A stretch of 30,713 nucleotides of DNA from a virus. The first letter of the stretch is position 1, and each line of letters starts with the position of its first letter. Shown one piece after another: positions 29,634 to 30,713 of the stretch. The notes under the pieces are model-generated. The model was not told where the DNA came from and ran no database searches. It saw only the letters and a list, made by a program, of their open reading frames with translations. A program made the position numbers and the translations under genes. The stretch lies in the IMG/VR virus record IMGVR_UViG_3300017989_000317, positions 1-30,713 of that record. The stretch is one strand, 5' to 3'.

Positions 29634-30299
29634 ATGTCAAGTGATATTTTAGGAGAGATAGAACAACTGCTTAAAGAAAACAGAGTAGTTAATAGGATGA
29701 GCCTTTTCCAGATGAAGCATTTTTTGATAGGAAAAGAGCCCACAATCCAGGCAAAATTGCGTTGCTGTCTAAATGAGCTTTCTGCTAGAAAACATTCTCT
29801 GAGAAATTTGGTTTTGGCAATTGAAGATACCAACGACGACATCCGTTTGTTGGAACTAAACATTGAAGAGCGATCTGTTTTGGCGGAAAATACACTAAAT
29901 AAAGTTGAGAAATGGGATATCGAGACTCGAAAATTAAATCGCAAGAAAGTCAAGTTGGAATTGACCCTTGAAGATTTGCTGAAGACCCAAAGAGAAACTG
30001 AAGAAGAGGCGAATTTCTTCCTTCAGGCCTTTAAAAAACTTCAGGAGATCGAACCTCTCAAGCCTTTCGACGATTTGCAGACGAACTTGGAACTTTGGAA
30101 TGAAAAGTACAGTGATGAAATCCATCTGCGGTTGTTGACTGGAAGACCTCTAGATTTGAATCTTGTTAAATGTATTTTGAATCTTGATAAAGAAACCCCA
30201 ATTCGAAAAGAACTGGTAAGCATGTTAGAACAAATAGAAAAGCAGGCAATTGAGGAAAAGAAAAGGCGTGCGTTGGTCGCTGATGACCACTCTCGTTAA
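29634..30299 (+). CDS. Coiled-coil protein of unknown function, 221 aa
   Basis: Almost entirely alpha-helical. Residues ~50-140 form a long heptad-rich segment, with NDDIRLLELNIEERSVLAEN and RKKVKLELTLEDLLKTQRET as clear parts, then a second helical region rich in Leu/Glu (PFDDLQTNLELWNEKYSDEI) and a basic end. No enzymatic motif is seen. It starts from its own promoter with AAGGAG 7 nt upstream of ATG. It may be a scaffold, internal or chaperone-like protein; position gives no more. Confidence 0.65.
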   Translation: MSSDILGEIEQLLKENRVVNRMSLFQMKHFLIGKEPTIQAKLRCCLNELSARKHSLRNLVLAIEDTNDDIRLLELNIEERSVLAENTLNKVEKWDIETRKLNRKKVKLELTLEDLLKTQRETEEEANFFLQAFKKLQEIEPLKPFDDLQTNLELWNEKYSDEIHLRLLTGRPLDLNLVKCILNLDKETPIRKELVSMLEQIEKQAIEEKKRRALVADDHSR

Positions 30300-30323
30300 G
30301 CCACCCAAACCACAAGGAGACTA

Positions 30324-30713
30324 ATGGCAGATCGAATTACCAGCTTGGATGTAGGATATCTTCCAGGTGATCTTTCGCTCTTTCCCGATGCAATAGACGA
30401 TAAAGAGAGCCTCTATGAGGTCAGAAATAATGCTCAAACTGTTTTGAAGCAGAGTCTTCCATATACTGCACAAAATATCATTGTTGAAGATGCCACAGAT
30501 TTTCCTCCGCACGGATTATTGAGATTGGGACCGCCTCCTGGAGAAATCGGAAATAGTGAGATCGTTTACTATGGATCTAGAACAGATTCGGTTTTCACTG
30601 AAACAATACGTGGTTTTGTGGGTTCTAGACAAAATCAGTGGACGGCAGGGGCTCATGTCATAAATGCTGTTATGGCCGAACCTCACAATACAGTGAAAGA
30701 TGCTGTCATTAAC
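30324..30713 (+). CDS. N-terminal part of a tail structural protein, cut by the window edge
   Basis: AAGGAG lies 6 nt before the ATG; 130 codons are open to the end of the window without a stop. It begins MADRITSLDVGYLPGDLSLF. A beta-rich domain follows with QNIIVEDATDFPPHGLLRLG, SEIVYYGSRTDSVFTETIRG ('E.i.Y...t...f..i.RG', as in phage adhesin or fibre domains that present a repeated strand pair) and AGAHVINAVMAEPHNTVKDA. The last phrase resembles the end of an N-terminal attachment domain before a repeat region. It is probably a fibre or appendage protein; the rest is outside the window. Confidence 0.7.
   Translation, partial: MADRITSLDVGYLPGDLSLFPDAIDDKESLYEVRNNAQTVLKQSLPYTAQNIIVEDATDFPPHGLLRLGPPPGEIGNSEIVYYGSRTDSVFTETIRGFVGSRQNQWTAGAHVINAVMAEPHNTVKDAVIN

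Noticed and set aside
1-30713. CRISPR arrays, insertion sequences, integrase or attachment sites, tRNA genes
   Set aside because: I saw no regularly spaced repeats, no transposase or integrase motifs and no convincing cloverleaf in the stretches examined by eye.
13-30713. Bacterial chromosome with a tailocin instead of a phage
   Set aside because: The very long tape measure, large gp6/gp7-type wedge proteins, small overlapping accessory genes and late-promoter-like motifs fit a large phage better. No housekeeping gene is present apart from the tagged nucleotidyltransferase.

Overview
The window looks like part of the genome of a large tailed bacteriophage with a contractile tail (T4-like/jumbo myovirus type), not a bacterial chromosome. 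The central 20 kb is an unbroken plus-strand tail and baseplate operon: a 2165-residue tape measure protein, a gp53-like wedge protein, hub and spike proteins, a gp25-like sheath initiator, a gp6-like (baseplate J) protein and a 1092-residue gp7/tail-protein-I-like protein. Genes are tightly packed with TAATG/ATGA overlaps and AAGGAG ribosome binding sites, so the host is a bacterium. Several motifs resemble T4-family late promoters (CTAAATA/CATAAATA). Nothing in the sequence fixes the host taxon.

Layout. (1) 1-2000, minus strand: small accessory genes, namely a 68-aa protein, a frame-disrupted small protein, a double zinc-ribbon protein with a coupled 35-aa upstream ORF, an overlapping 48-aa ORF and a DUF1003-type membrane protein. 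The 450-nt gap between them holds two divergent sigma70-type promoters and a structured region that I propose is a plus-strand noncoding RNA. (2) 2000-3850: a secreted trypsin-like protease (minus) with a 38-nt palindromic terminator behind it, and a divergent Hsp20 chaperone (plus) ending in a 34-nt palindromic terminator. (3) 3844-7035, minus: a three-gene operon encoding an unknown protein, a CCA-adding-type nucleotidyltransferase and a glycosyltransferase-like protein. The first two share a 12-residue N-terminal tag that resembles the T4 capsid-targeting sequence and ends in a prohead-protease-like (I/L)xE|A site. (4) 7130-28983, plus: virion morphogenesis genes, with a SET-domain protein inserted among distal tail genes and a family-2-like glycosyltransferase at the end. 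(5) 28963-29574, minus: a nucleoside 2-deoxyribosyltransferase-like gene. (6) 29634-end, plus: a coiled-coil protein with its own promoter, then a partial structural protein cut by the window edge.

How it fits together: the tape measure and the genes after it build the tail tube, hub, wedges and distal appendages. The flanking genes look like auxiliary functions acting on RNA ends, protein folding, proteolysis, methylation, glycosylation and nucleotide salvage. The observations I rate highest are the shared capsid-targeting-like tag on the tRNA nucleotidyltransferase, the ~82-residue module repeated eight times in the tape measure (close to three tail rings per module if helical), the candidate noncoding RNA, and the SET-domain gene inside the tail operon. 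All assignments rest on reading the sequence and on remembered family motifs; no database search was run.
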